Shown here piece after piece: positions 1 to 8,362 of a stretch of 64,000 bases of DNA. The notes below the pieces were generated by a model. It was not told the DNA's origin. It searched no databases and saw nothing but the letters and a program-made list of their open reading frames with translations. A program made the translations under genes and the position numbers. The DNA is taken from positions 1-64,000 of the forward strand of contig NZ_FOUY01000012.1 of NCBI RefSeq assembly GCF_900115005.1. The letters run 5' to 3'. Within the stretch, counting starts at the first letter, position 1; every line of letters begins with the position of its first letter. The stretch is from Pseudonocardia ammonioxydans. GTDB taxonomy: Bacteria; Actinomycetota; Actinomycetes; Mycobacteriales; Pseudonocardiaceae.

Positions 1-226
1 CCCCGTCAACGTCCCAGTCCGCGGTGCGCAGCAGCCGCTGCGTCCCGTCCGGCGAGACCGCACCGGCGTGCTCGGCCAGGGTCCAGCCGTTCTTGCGCTC
101 CAGCCCAGCCAGCAGCCCGCGCACGTACGCTCCGGCCCGCGCGCGGGGCTCACGACGGAAGAACCGAGGACCGATCGAGGCTATGACCTGGTCCAACGCC
201 GCCACCCACCCAGCAAGATCCACCAC
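1..226 (-). CDS. IS701-family DDE transposase, N-terminal fragment (runs off window)
   Basis: About 75 codons of a DDE transposase N-terminus. The translation contains GPRFFRREPR, YVRGLLAGLERKNGW and QRLLRTADWD, a run typical of IS701-family transposases (known family signature). The GTG at 226 is chosen because an in-frame TGA lies a few codons upstream. The catalytic DDE core would lie left of the window, so activity cannot be judged. The gene points away from the interrupted hyuA fragment. Confidence 0.75.
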   Translation of the reverse strand, partial: MVDLAGWVAALDQVIASIGPRFFRREPRARAGAYVRGLLAGLERKNGWTLAEHAGAVSPDGTQRLLRTADWDVDG

Positions 227-294
227 ACGGCGATCATCACCGCCGAACGACCGTCAGCCTCTCACGACACGCCGAAACCGCCGTTGCAGTACTA
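1..294 (-). mobile_element. IS701-family insertion sequence, one end only
   Basis: The end of an insertion sequence carrying the transposase start on the minus strand; the rest lies beyond the left edge. The outer boundary is placed at about 294. There the sequence switches directly into the reading frame of a hydantoinase-A-type protein, so the element sits inside that gene. The terminal bases on the minus strand read CTAGTACTGCAACGG, which looks like an IS701-type terminal repeat. The other terminus and any target duplication cannot be seen. Confidence 0.7.
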
Positions 295-1185
295 GCTGAG
301 AAGGCGATCCGGGAGAAGATCGCCGAGCCGCTGGGCATGTCTGTCGAGGACGCCGCGGCAGCGATCTATGCGATCCAGAACGCTCAGGCTGCAGATCTGG
401 TCCGAAGCGTCGTGGTGAACTCCGGATACGATCCGCGCGACTTCGTGGTCTATTCGTTCGGCGGCGCCGGCCCGGTGCACTGCGCCAACTACGCTCGCGA
501 CCTTGGCGCCGAGGCAGTTGTGGTGCCGCTCGGCGCGACGGCCTCGACGTTCTCGGCATACGGACTGGCCACCAGCGATGTGGTCCTCTCCGCCGAGGTG
601 TCCGATCCCGCGAACCACCCGGTGCCCCCGGAGGTGGTCCAGCGCGCCTACGACGGGATTGAGGGCGAGCTCCACGAGCGCATGGACGCACAACAGCTAC
701 CGTTCAAGTCGGTGGATATCACCCGGGAGGTCGACATCCGGTACAGCATGCAGCTGTCCGAGGTCGCGACTCCGGTACCGGCCGGTTCCCTCGACCAGGA
801 AGCCCTGGAAGGGGTCGCCGAGACCTTCGACGAACTCTACGCCAAGCTCTATGGTTCAGAGGCCGGATTTCGGGACGCCGGTCTGCAGCTGATCACCTAT
901 CGGGCGTACGCCACCGGCACGCTCCCGTTCTCCTCCGAGTTGCCCGGCCATGAGACCGGTTCGGGAACACCTGCACCATCCGGTCAGCGGCGCGCGTTCC
1001 TCTCGCATGAAGCCGGCTGGCAGGACGCGGCCGTCTACCAGAACGCCGATCTCCGAGCCGGCCACCGCTTCGCCGGACCGGCGATTGTCGAAGCGGACAC
1101 CACCACCCTCGCCGTCCCCGCTGGGATGAATGCCGAGGTGGACCGGCTCGGCAATGTCGTGCTCACCGACGAGAAGGGGGCCTGA
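295..1185 (+). pseudogene. hyuA-type hydantoinase/acetone carboxylase beta subunit, 3' fragment
   Basis: Open frame of about 296 codons without its own proper start. It begins in the frame LAEKAIREKIAEPLGMS and continues with YSFGGAGPVHC, the conserved C-terminal part of HyuA/oxoprolinase-A proteins. Family members are usually near 700 residues, so more than half is missing on the 5' side, removed by the IS701 insertion at about 294. An internal ATG at 337 could in principle be used, but the product would lack the N-terminal nucleotide-binding domains. It is followed after 3 bp by hyuB, so this was the first or second gene of a HyuAB-type enzyme operon. In this family, ATP-dependent N-methylhydantoin hydrolysis or ketone carboxylation needs both subunits. 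Confidence 0.8.
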
Positions 1186-1188
1186 GCC

Positions 1189-3180
1189 ATGCCCGTCAAT
1201 CCTGTACCCGGCTCCGAGAAGTTCTCTTACCGCCCACGCCCGGCCGCCGAGGTCCGTGAGCTCGCGTCCCCGCACGTGAAGCTGCACGACGTCTCGACCG
1301 AGGCGGTCACACGCCTGGACCCACTCACCTACGAGGTCGTCCGGCACCGGCTCGAAGCCGTCACCGACGAGATGGGCGAGGCCATCGTCCGCATGTCGGG
1401 CTCGATCATCGTTACCGACTGCAACGACTTCAACTTCGCCATCCTCGATGAGGTCGGCGAAGCGGTACAGATGGGGCTCTACAACACCGAACTCGCCGCC
1501 TGCTCCGACATGGCGGTCAAGTGGACGTTGGAGAACCGTTCCGCAAATCCCGGCATCCGGTCTGGGGACATGTTCCTCTGTAACGACCCTTGGGTCGGCG
1601 GCGGCCTGCACCAGAACGACGTGTCGCTGTTCGCTCCGCTGTTCGTCGGCGACGAGATCTTCGCCTGGACCGCGGCAGTTGCCCATCAGGTCGACGTCGG
1701 CGGAGTCTCGCCCGGTAGCTGGTCGGTCAACTCCCAGGATGTGTTCTGGGAGTCGCTGCCCACCCCGCCGCTCAAGATCGTCGAGGGCGGGCACCTGCGG
1801 TCGGACATCGAGGACGTCTGGCTGCGCCGGTGCCGCATCCCCGCGCTGGTCGCGCTCGACCTGCGGGCGAAGATCGGGGCCAACCACATGGCCCAGGAAC
1901 GCCTGAACGAACTCGTGCAGAAGTACTCTGCCGACACCGTCAAGGCGGTAATGCGACGCATGATCGACGATGCCGAACAACGCCTCCGCGCCAAGCTCTC
2001 CGAGATCCCGGACGGGGAGTGGACGGCGGTCTCCTACCAGGACTCCGCGCGGCAGGGTGACGACGGCCTCTACCGCATCCGGCTCCGCCTGCAGAAGCAG
2101 GGCGACCAGATGACCTTCGACTTCACCGGTACCGATGCTCAGGCTGACGGTCTGATCAACTGTACGTTCGCCGGGATCCGGGGCGGCATCATGCCAGTGC
2201 TGCTGACAACGCTGTGCGGCGACCTTCCGTGGTCCCCCGGAGGGCTCTACCGGTGCTTCGACATCATCAGCGAACCGGGGACCGTCAACGACTGCACCTA
2301 TCCGGCCGGGGTGAGCAAGGGCTCGGTCGCATCGGCCTGGGCCACGACGAACGCTGTCACCGAGTGCCTGTCCGGCATGCTGGACGCCCACGCCGAGTAC
2401 AGCCGCAACGCGATGAGTGTGTGTGTGGGCTCGTGGGATCTGGCGCTGCTTGCCGGCCTCGATCAGCGCGGTGGGCCGTTTGTCAACCTCGTCGGCGACC
2501 CGATGGCCGGTGGACTCGGCGCCCGGCCGGACTCCGACGGGGTCGATACCGGTGGCCTCGCGATGATCCCGATGGGACGAGTGCCGGACGTGGAGATGAG
2601 TGAGTTCAGCTACCCGATGCTCTACCTCTGGCGCCGTGAGGAGGCCGACTCCGGTGGGCCCGGGCGATACCGAGGCGGGTTGGGTGGTTCGTCGGCGTTC
2701 GTCGTCTACGACAGTCCGGCGCCTGAGGTGGCGCTGGTCGTCTCCGGGGGCGGCAAGGCGATGCCCCAGTCGTCCGGGATGTCGGGCGGGTATCCGGCGA
2801 ACACCCAGTACGACGTCGCCGTTCGGAACTCCAACATTCGGGAGTTGCTTTCCCAGGGCACGGTCGTCACCGACATCGAGCAGGTGCAAGGCGTGCACGA
2901 GCCGATGCCGCCGCATCTCGAGACGAAGCTTGGCCTCGACGACGTCTACTTTCTGGCGTGGCAGGGGGGCGGCGGCTACGGGGACCCGCTGCACCGCGCG
3001 CCGGACGCCGTGGCCGCAGATGTGCTGGCCGAGAAGGTGACGTCAGCGGCGGCGCGCGATGTCTATGGCGTCGTCCTGCACGGCGACAAAACTGTCGATC
3101 ATGACGCGACCGTCGAACAACGGCGTGCCATCCGGCGCGACCGAGCAGCCGAGGCACAGCAGCCGGAGGGTGCCCGATGA
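1189..3180 (+). CDS. HyuB-type hydantoinase B / acetone carboxylase alpha-family subunit
   Basis: 663-residue protein of the hydantoinase-B/oxoprolinase family. Visible family motifs are LTYEVVRHRLEAV near residue 45, FLCNDPWVGGGLHQNDVSLF near 125-145 and a Gly-rich C-terminal segment GGPGRYRGGLGGS. HyuB partners HyuA in ATP-dependent hydrolysis of cyclic amides or, in acetone and acetophenone carboxylases, in carboxylation. The substrate cannot be read from the sequence. It starts 3 bp after the hyuA remnant and its TGA overlaps the ATG of the next small gene, so the three form an operon. HyuB appears intact, but with HyuA broken the enzyme is probably inactive unless a second hyuA lies elsewhere. 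Confidence 0.85.
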   Translation: MPVNPVPGSEKFSYRPRPAAEVRELASPHVKLHDVSTEAVTRLDPLTYEVVRHRLEAVTDEMGEAIVRMSGSIIVTDCNDFNFAILDEVGEAVQMGLYNTELAACSDMAVKWTLENRSANPGIRSGDMFLCNDPWVGGGLHQNDVSLFAPLFVGDEIFAWTAAVAHQVDVGGVSPGSWSVNSQDVFWESLPTPPLKIVEGGHLRSDIEDVWLRRCRIPALVALDLRAKIGANHMAQERLNELVQKYSADTVKAVMRRMIDDAEQRLRAKLSEIPDGEWTAVSYQDSARQGDDGLYRIRLRLQKQGDQMTFDFTGTDAQADGLINCTFAGIRGGIMPVLLTTLCGDLPWSPGGLYRCFDIISEPGTVNDCTYPAGVSKGSVASAWATTNAVTECLSGMLDAHAEYSRNAMSVCVGSWDLALLAGLDQRGGPFVNLVGDPMAGGLGARPDSDGVDTGGLAMIPMGRVPDVEMSEFSYPMLYLWRREEADSGGPGRYRGGLGGSSAFVVYDSPAPEVALVVSGGGKAMPQSSGMSGGYPANTQYDVAVRNSNIRELLSQGTVVTDIEQVQGVHEPMPPHLETKLGLDDVYFLAWQGGGGYGDPLHRAPDAVAADVLAEKVTSAAARDVYGVVLHGDKTVDHDATVEQRRAIRRDRAAEAQQPEGAR

Positions 3181-3473
3181 ACCGTCGAGTCAACGACAAC
3201 TTGACCAGTGTGAACGGGAAGATTCACTGCGCGCACTGCGATCACGTGCTTGCCGAGGCCGGCGAACCGGCCCTGCACCGCGCACTCACCCGGCGCGGAG
3301 ACGTCGCGAAGGCCGGTCCCCAGGTCCGTGCCGGTGTTCCGGCCTTCATCCGTGCCGCGGTGGAGTTCCGCCAGAAGCTCTGTCCCGGCTGTCACACAGC
3401 TCTACTGACTGAAGTCGCAGCCGTCGACGACGTCGCTACCCGGGAAACGACGCTCACCACCCCGAGCGACTGA
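3177..3473 (+). CDS. small Cys-rich protein, acetone-carboxylase gamma-like
   Basis: 98-residue protein with two paired-Cys motifs, CAHCDHVL near residue 17 and CPGCHTALLTEV near residue 64, spaced as in a small zinc-binding fold. It starts by ATGA overlap with hyuB, implying translational coupling and assembly with HyuB. Small third subunits with paired Cys occur in acetone and acetophenone carboxylases, which favours a carboxylase-type complex over a simple hydantoinase. That assignment is inferred from context, since overall similarity to the gamma family is only suggestive. A strong hairpin follows. Confidence 0.6.
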   Translation: MNRRVNDNLTSVNGKIHCAHCDHVLAEAGEPALHRALTRRGDVAKAGPQVRAGVPAFIRAAVEFRQKLCPGCHTALLTEVAAVDDVATRETTLTTPSD

Positions 3474-3493
3474 CCGAACCCCGCCGTGCCGAC

Positions 3494-3524
3494 TGGCCGG
3501 GGCCCCGCTGCGGGGCCCCGGCCA
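3494..3524 (+). terminator. Strong hairpin ending the hyu operon
   Basis: Perfect 14-bp inverted repeat (TGGCCGGGGCCCCG / CGGGGCCCCGGCCA) with a 3-nt loop, 20 bp after the last hyu-type gene. There is no clear T-run, as is usual in high-GC actinobacteria. It separates the hyu remnant from the ribBA operon. Confidence 0.7.
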
Positions 3525-3531
3525 CGCCCGC

Positions 3532-3548
3532 ATGCGTCAACGACGCAT
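3532..3548. promoter_or_regulatory. Inverted repeat ATGCGTC-aac-GACGCAT upstream of ribBA operon
   Basis: Perfect 7-bp arms with a 3-bp spacer, about 100 bp before the first gene of the flavin-monooxygenase operon. The size fits a dimeric regulator site. It does not match the TGTGA-type CRP half-site, so binding by the operon's own Crp/Fnr protein is not implied. No good FMN-riboswitch sequence is seen in this leader. Confidence 0.4.
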
Positions 3549-3644
3549 CCGTGCCTCAGGTCACGCAGGGCCCCGATCCAGGTCCCCGACTACCCGGTCC
3601 CGCAGCGAGCACGCTGAGCCACAGCGATCAACGAGGAGGCGCTC

Positions 3645-4934
3645 ATGAGGAGCACCGCAGCTTCTGCGGACCCTGTCGGCGATGCAGTCGCCGCGCTGCG
3701 GTCGGGCCGCCCGGTCCTTGTCCTCGACGACGACCACCGCGAAAACGAAGGTGATCTCGTCCTCGCGGCCGAGCTGGCACAGCCGTCGACAGTCAATCTG
3801 ATGCTCAACGAAGGCCGTGGGCTGGTCTGCGTCGCCGCTGCACCTGCGCTCGTCGACCGGCTGCATCTGCCTCAGATGGTCGAGCGCAACTCCGACTCGC
3901 ACGGTACGGCCTTCACCGTTTCGGTCGACGCGTGCACCACCGGCACCGGAATCTCGGCAGCAGACCGCGCCGCCACGATCCGAGCATTGGCCGACCCCAG
4001 CACTCGTCCGGAGGGCCTTCGCCGACCCGGTCATATTTTCCCGTTGCGTGCGGTCGCAGAAGGGCTTGTCGAGCGCCGCGGGCATACCGAGGCCGCTGTG
4101 GAGCTGGCCGTCCGAGCCGGCCTGGCACCGGCCGCCGCGATCTGTGAAGTGCTCGACGAGTACGGCGCCCCGGCCGACTGCGCCTACCTGACCGAGCTTG
4201 CCGCGCGGCTGGAGATCCCGATGCTGCACGTCGACGACCTCGCGCTCGCACTCACCGATCACCCGGGGCCCGGCTCAGCGAGAGTCGCGACGGCATCGAT
4301 CCCGAATCGGTACGGCAGTTGGAAGGCAGTAGCGCACGGCGGGCTCGACGACGTCGAACATCTTGCTCTCGTGCTCGGCGATCCGGCTGAGCTTCGGGCT
4401 CCGCTGGTGCGGGTGCATTCGGAGTGTCTGACCAGTGACGTGTTCGGCTCGCGGCGCTGCGACTGTGGTGAGCAGTTGGACGCAGCGATGGCCGCCATTG
4501 CCGATGCCGGTGCCGGGGTGGTGATCTACCTGCGAGGTCACGAGGGTCGCGGTATCGGCCTGGTCGACAAGATCCGCGCCTACGCGCTGCAGGAACAAGG
4601 CTGTGACACGGTCGAGGCGAACACGCGCCTCGGACTTCCGGTCGACGCGCGCGACTACGCCTCGGCCGCGGCGCTGCTCCGAGAGCTCGGAATCCATGAG
4701 CTCCGGCTGTTGAGCAACAACCCGCACAAGGCCAGCGCTCTGCGTGACTGCGGCATCGCGGTGCTCGACATGATCCCCGTGCAGCTCCCCGCCCGCCCGG
4801 AGAACGAGCGCTATCTGCGGACCAAACGTCGGCGGCTCGGGCACCACCTGGCCCTGTCTATCGATGAGGGAGCACACGTCCTCCCCGGCCAAAGCGACCA
4901 CACGCGTCATATGGAAGGAACCAGCGCATGTTGA
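3645..4934 (+). CDS. ribBA: Bifunctional 3,4-dihydroxy-2-butanone-4-phosphate synthase / GTP cyclohydrolase II
   Basis: 429-residue fusion catalysing the two entry reactions of riboflavin synthesis: ribulose-5-phosphate to dihydroxybutanone phosphate, and GTP opening. The RibB half (about 1-205) has the acidic motif [10 protein letters not shown] at 28-37 and [11 protein letters not shown] near 144. The RibA half (about 210-400) has zinc ligands C261, C272 and C274 (SRRCDCGE) and RGHEGRGIG near 300. Both halves look functional. A good ribosome site (GAGGAGG) precedes the ATG. The end overlaps the next gene by 7 bp, and the operon contains a flavin monooxygenase and a flavin reductase, so this copy probably boosts flavin supply for catabolism rather than serving as the housekeeping gene (inference). 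Confidence 0.9.
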   Translation: MRSTAASADPVGDAVAALRSGRPVLVLDDDHRENEGDLVLAAELAQPSTVNLMLNEGRGLVCVAAAPALVDRLHLPQMVERNSDSHGTAFTVSVDACTTGTGISAADRAATIRALADPSTRPEGLRRPGHIFPLRAVAEGLVERRGHTEAAVELAVRAGLAPAAAICEVLDEYGAPADCAYLTELAARLEIPMLHVDDLALALTDHPGPGSARVATASIPNRYGSWKAVAHGGLDDVEHLALVLGDPAELRAPLVRVHSECLTSDVFGSRRCDCGEQLDAAMAAIADAGAGVVIYLRGHEGRGIGLVDKIRAYALQEQGCDTVEANTRLGLPVDARDYASAAALLRELGIHELRLLSNNPHKASALRDCGIAVLDMIPVQLPARPENERYLRTKRRRLGHHLALSIDEGAHVLPGQSDHTRHMEGTSAC

Positions 4935-5728
4935 GCCTTGTCGACTCCGGCAGCGGAACCGTCGTGGGGAGGGCCGAGGGCGAGGACATCGTCCTGGACG
5001 TCCACACCAGCGGATCCGGCCCCGCCCTCGTGCTTCTACACGGAGCTGAGGGGCGCGAGGCCAACGACGCCTTCATCGCTGCCCTCGCCGAGCGGTTCAC
5101 CGTGATCGCCCCGAGCCATCCAGGGTTCGGCCTGTCGCCACGTCCAGACTGGTGCGACTCCGTCGAGGATCTCGCCTACCTCTACCTGGAGTGGCTGGAA
5201 CGTCAAGACTGGCACGACACCATGCTCGTCGGGCTTCAGTTCGGGGGCTGGGTTGCCGCGGAGATGGCGGTCCGCGACTGCTCTCGCCTGGGCCGACTCA
5301 CCCTGGTCGACCCTGTCGGCATCAAGGTCGGCGGCCGCGAGGACCGCGATATCAGCGACGTCTTCGCGATTTCCCGGAGCGAGCTCGACGCGCGCCACTA
5401 CGCCGATCCAGCTGCAGGCCCCGGAGACTTGAGTCAAGCCTCCCGCGACGACGTCCTCCACATCGCACGCAACGAGGAGGCGCTCGCCCTCTACGGGTGG
5501 GAGCCGTACCTGCACAATCCCCGCCTGCAGCGCTGGCTGCACCGCATCCACGTCCCAACGCTGGTGACCTGGGGTGCGCAGGATGGCGTCGTCAGCCCCG
5601 ACTACGGGCGCGCCTACGCCGACGCGATCCCCGGCGCCCGCTTCGAACTGGTTGGCGAAGCCGGCCACCGCGCACAGATCGAGCAGCCCGACACCCTCGC
5701 CAAGCTCATCGCCGAGCACTCCGCCTGA
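4928..5728 (+). CDS. Alpha/beta hydrolase-fold protein with Gln in the nucleophile position
   Basis: 266 residues with the alpha/beta-hydrolase layout: oxyanion segment LLHGAEG near 36-42, PSHPGFG near 62, acid region WGAQDG and a C-terminal GEAGH histidine. The nucleophile elbow reads VGLQFGGW, placing Gln104 where catalytic hydrolases have Ser, Cys or Asp. The protein may therefore be a non-hydrolytic family member or use another mechanism; a sequencing change is unlikely because Ser to Gln needs at least two substitutions. It begins within the end of ribBA behind GGAAGGA and precedes the monooxygenase, so it likely acts on the same substrate or product. Confidence 0.8.
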   Translation: MLSLVDSGSGTVVGRAEGEDIVLDVHTSGSGPALVLLHGAEGREANDAFIAALAERFTVIAPSHPGFGLSPRPDWCDSVEDLAYLYLEWLERQDWHDTMLVGLQFGGWVAAEMAVRDCSRLGRLTLVDPVGIKVGGREDRDISDVFAISRSELDARHYADPAAGPGDLSQASRDDVLHIARNEEALALYGWEPYLHNPRLQRWLHRIHVPTLVTWGAQDGVVSPDYGRAYADAIPGARFELVGEAGHRAQIEQPDTLAKLIAEHSA

Positions 5729-5756
5729 CGAGTTCGGCGCATCCCGAGGAGACCTG

Positions 5757-6911
5757 ATGCAGTACTGGCACTTCAGCGAGACCGCGTACCCGTACCTGCC
5801 CCCGGAGGAGACGATCAACTCCATCCGGGTCACCCTGCCCAACGGCGTCATCGACCCTGACGTGGCGATGCGACTGTGGGACCGCTACCTGGCCGAGTGG
5901 CAGATCGCCGACGAGTGCGGCATCAACGTGATGATCAACGAGCATCACTCGACCGCGACCTGCATGGACCCGGCCGCGCCGATCATCGCAGGCACGCTGG
6001 GGCGGCTCACCACGAACGCCCGCATCCTGATTCTGGGAAACCCGGTGGCCAACCGGAAGGACCCGGTCCGCGTAGCCGAGGAGATGGCGCTGGTCGACCT
6101 GCTCAGCCACGGCCGTCTCGAAGTCGGCTTCGTGCGGGGCGTGCCCTATGAGGTATCCGCGGTCAACAGCAAGCCCGTCCAGATGAGCGAGCGAATGTGG
6201 GAGGCCATCGAGCTGATCCAGAAGGCGTGGACCACGCACGACGGCCCGTTCAACTGGGAGGGCAGGTTCTTCCAGCAACGCCACGTCAACATCTGGCCTC
6301 GGCCCTACCAGCAGCCCAACCCTCCGGTCTGGGTCACCGCCATGAGCCCCGGGAGTGCCGCCCGCGTCGCGGACAACAACTACGTCATCGCCTCGTTCCT
6401 GACCGGTTACGAGGGCACCCGGAAGGTCTTTCAGGCCTACCGGGACCGGATGGCCGAAACCGGCCGACCGGCTCCGGCCGACGACCGCTTCGCCTACGCC
6501 GCCCTCACCTACACGGGCGAGACGGACGAGGAAGGCCTCGAGGGCGCGCGGAAGCTGATGTGGTACGTCAAGGCAAACAAGGTGCCCTTCGAGTTCGTCC
6601 AGCCGCCGGGCTACACGCCGTACTTCGCCCGAGCCGCAGGTCTCCGCGGTGAGCGGTCCGCGTACGACTTCAAGTCCCTGAGTCTGGAGGATCTGATCGA
6701 GGAGGGCATCGTCTTCGCGGGAAGCCCGTCGACCGTCCGCGGCCAGATCGAGAAGTTCTACGAGAAGGTCGGTGGCTTCGGGCACCTGCTGCTGATGGGG
6801 CAGGCCGGCTTCCTGGAACACGACGAAACGGTCAAGGGCATCCGCACGTTCGCCGAGCAGGTCAAGCCCGCGCTCGACGGCCTGTACTCCCCCCAGTCCG
6901 TCACCGTTTGA
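5757..6911 (+). CDS. Luciferase-like flavin-dependent monooxygenase
   Basis: 384-residue bacterial-luciferase-family (LLM) TIM-barrel enzyme that would use reduced FMN and oxygen. Family features include NEHHSTATC near residue 61, the segment around GNPVANRKDPVRVAEE and the LSHGRLEVGFVRG run near 120, then a C-terminal AGSPSTVRGQIEKF. The ATG at 5757 follows CCGAGGAGACC, a good ribosome site. With the flavin reductase three genes later it forms a two-component system, like RutA/RutF or pyridine-type ring-opening monooxygenases. The substrate is unknown; flanking hydrolases suggest it opens a ring whose product is hydrolysed further (inference). Confidence 0.85.
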   Translation: MQYWHFSETAYPYLPPEETINSIRVTLPNGVIDPDVAMRLWDRYLAEWQIADECGINVMINEHHSTATCMDPAAPIIAGTLGRLTTNARILILGNPVANRKDPVRVAEEMALVDLLSHGRLEVGFVRGVPYEVSAVNSKPVQMSERMWEAIELIQKAWTTHDGPFNWEGRFFQQRHVNIWPRPYQQPNPPVWVTAMSPGSAARVADNNYVIASFLTGYEGTRKVFQAYRDRMAETGRPAPADDRFAYAALTYTGETDEEGLEGARKLMWYVKANKVPFEFVQPPGYTPYFARAAGLRGERSAYDFKSLSLEDLIEEGIVFAGSPSTVRGQIEKFYEKVGGFGHLLLMGQAGFLEHDETVKGIRTFAEQVKPALDGLYSPQSVTV

Positions 6912-6952
6912 GCAGGTCCGGCGTGGGACACGCATCTCAGGGAAGGACCACG

Positions 6953-7807
6953 ATGACCGCATCCGGCAGCCGTTTCCTCACCGTGGACGGTATGCGAACC
7001 CACATTCTGGAAGCGGGTTCGGGCCCGCCGGTCGTCCTTCTTCACTCGGGCGAGTACGGCGCCTGCGCCGAGAGCTCGTGGTCCTCCCTGATGCCGGCAC
7101 TCGCTGAGGCGGGCTACCACGCCGTGGCCCCGGACTGGCTCGGGTTCGGGCGCACCGACAAGGTGGTCGACTTCGCGGATCCGACCGGGCGGCGGATGCG
7201 TCACATGGCCGCCACGGTCGAGGCTCTCGACCTCGGACCCGCTGCCTTCGTCGGCAACTCGATGGGCGGCACGTACCTGGCCAAGGACCTCGCGCAGGAC
7301 CAGCCCGGGTTCCGGGCCACTACGGCGGTCCTGGTCAGCGGCGGTGGTTTCGTGCCCGACAACGATGCCCGGCGCACCATCCTCGACTACGACCTCACCG
7401 AGGCCGGCATGGCGCGCATCCTCCGCACCCTGATGCACTCGGCCGACCTCGCCGACGATGCGGAGTATGTGCGCTGGCGGCATCGGCTCAGCCTCGAGCC
7501 CGGTGCCTGGCAGTGCGCCGCGTCGGCCCGCCTGCGTCCGCCGGGCAACGAAGGCGGCGGGGAGTTCGGAAAGGCCGACGCCACCCGGTACGAGAACATC
7601 ACCGTGCCGACGTTGCTGGTCGCGGGAGCCGACGACCCACTCCGGCTGCCCGGCTATGCCGACGAGGTCGCGGCGCGGATACCCGACGCCGAGCTGCTGG
7701 TCTATCCGGACTGCGGTCACATCCCAAACATCGAACATCCCGAGCGGTTCCGCGACGATCTGCTGTCGTTCCTCGACCGCCGCTTCCGGAAGGAGCTGTC
7801 GTCATGA
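6953..7807 (+). CDS. Alpha/beta hydrolase, meta-cleavage-product hydrolase type
   Basis: 284-residue hydrolase with an intact triad: nucleophile elbow VGNSMGG (Ser103), acid in AGADDPLRL and base in DCGHIPN. The oxyanion region LLHSGEYG resembles hydrolases of ring-cleavage products. Its start is chosen at the ATG behind GGGAAGGACC. Its TGA overlaps the flavin-reductase ATG (ATGA), so translation is coupled. Unlike the first hydrolase of this operon it should be catalytically competent, and the two may act in sequence or the first may be accessory. Confidence 0.8.
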   Translation: MTASGSRFLTVDGMRTHILEAGSGPPVVLLHSGEYGACAESSWSSLMPALAEAGYHAVAPDWLGFGRTDKVVDFADPTGRRMRHMAATVEALDLGPAAFVGNSMGGTYLAKDLAQDQPGFRATTAVLVSGGGFVPDNDARRTILDYDLTEAGMARILRTLMHSADLADDAEYVRWRHRLSLEPGAWQCAASARLRPPGNEGGGEFGKADATRYENITVPTLLVAGADDPLRLPGYADEVAARIPDAELLVYPDCGHIPNIEHPERFRDDLLSFLDRRFRKELSS

Positions 7808-8298
7808 CGGCAGGGACCGGCGTCGACCCCGCCGTGCTGCGCCAGGTCTGTGGTCACTGGGCGACCGGCGTCGCCGTGGTGACAGCCACCGCCGCCGACG
7901 GCACGCCTCTTGGCATGGCCGTCAACTCGTTCACGTCCCTCTCGCTCGACCCTCCCCTCATTCTCTTCTGCCCGGCCCTAACCTCGACGACCTGGCCCGG
8001 GATCCGGGCCACCGGCCGGTTCGCCGTGGACATTCTCGCCACGCAGCACAGCGCGCTGGCTCGCTCGTTCGCTCGGTCCGGTGGCGACAAGTTCGCCGGC
8101 GTGACGCTCCGGCCCACCGACGACGGCCTGCCCGCGATCGACGGCGCCGCCGCTCGACTCGTCTGCGATATCAATACCGTCCATCCCGGGGGCGATCACG
8201 AGATCGTCGTGGGCCGTGTCCTGCACGCCGAACACAGCGACGGATCCGAACCGCTTCTCTTCCACCGAGGCAGAACACCCGGTTACCGCTTCGTCTGA
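7804..8298 (+). CDS. Flavin reductase (HpaC/RutF-type)
   Basis: 164-residue flavin-reductase-like protein with the family's N-terminal pattern WATGVAVVTA, GMAVNSFTSLSLDPPL and the C-terminal pair DHEIVVGRV and LLFHRGRTPGYRF. It reduces FMN or FAD with NAD(P)H and passes the reduced flavin to a partner monooxygenase, almost certainly the LLM enzyme encoded at 5757-6911. It is last in the operon and is separated by 64 bp from the downstream regulator. Confidence 0.85.
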   Translation: MTAGTGVDPAVLRQVCGHWATGVAVVTATAADGTPLGMAVNSFTSLSLDPPLILFCPALTSTTWPGIRATGRFAVDILATQHSALARSFARSGGDKFAGVTLRPTDDGLPAIDGAAARLVCDINTVHPGGDHEIVVGRVLHAEHSDGSEPLLFHRGRTPGYRFV

Positions 8299-8362
8299 GC
8301 CACTCGTGTTGACACCTGGCGGATAGGCTGGCGGAGGCCTGCGATGAAGGGGGTGACCGGTC

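Noticed and set aside
1..691. Long minus- and plus-strand reading frames around 24-691
   Set aside because: They lie antisense to or across the hyuA fragment and IS end, are Arg-rich and show no family pattern; treated as shadows of high-GC coding sequence.
856..2994. 712-codon minus-strand frame opposite hyuB
   Set aside because: It mirrors hyuB codon structure and has no recognisable domain; the plus-strand HyuB match is unambiguous.
3525..3644. Possible FMN riboswitch before ribBA
   Set aside because: The conserved FMN-element segments (AGGGA/GGCGG-type junctions) are not present; only a hairpin and a short inverted repeat are seen.
8309..8330. TTGACA followed by TAGGCT before the Crp/Fnr gene
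   Set aside because: The spacing of 8-9 bp is far from the usual 17 bp, so it is not a credible promoter.
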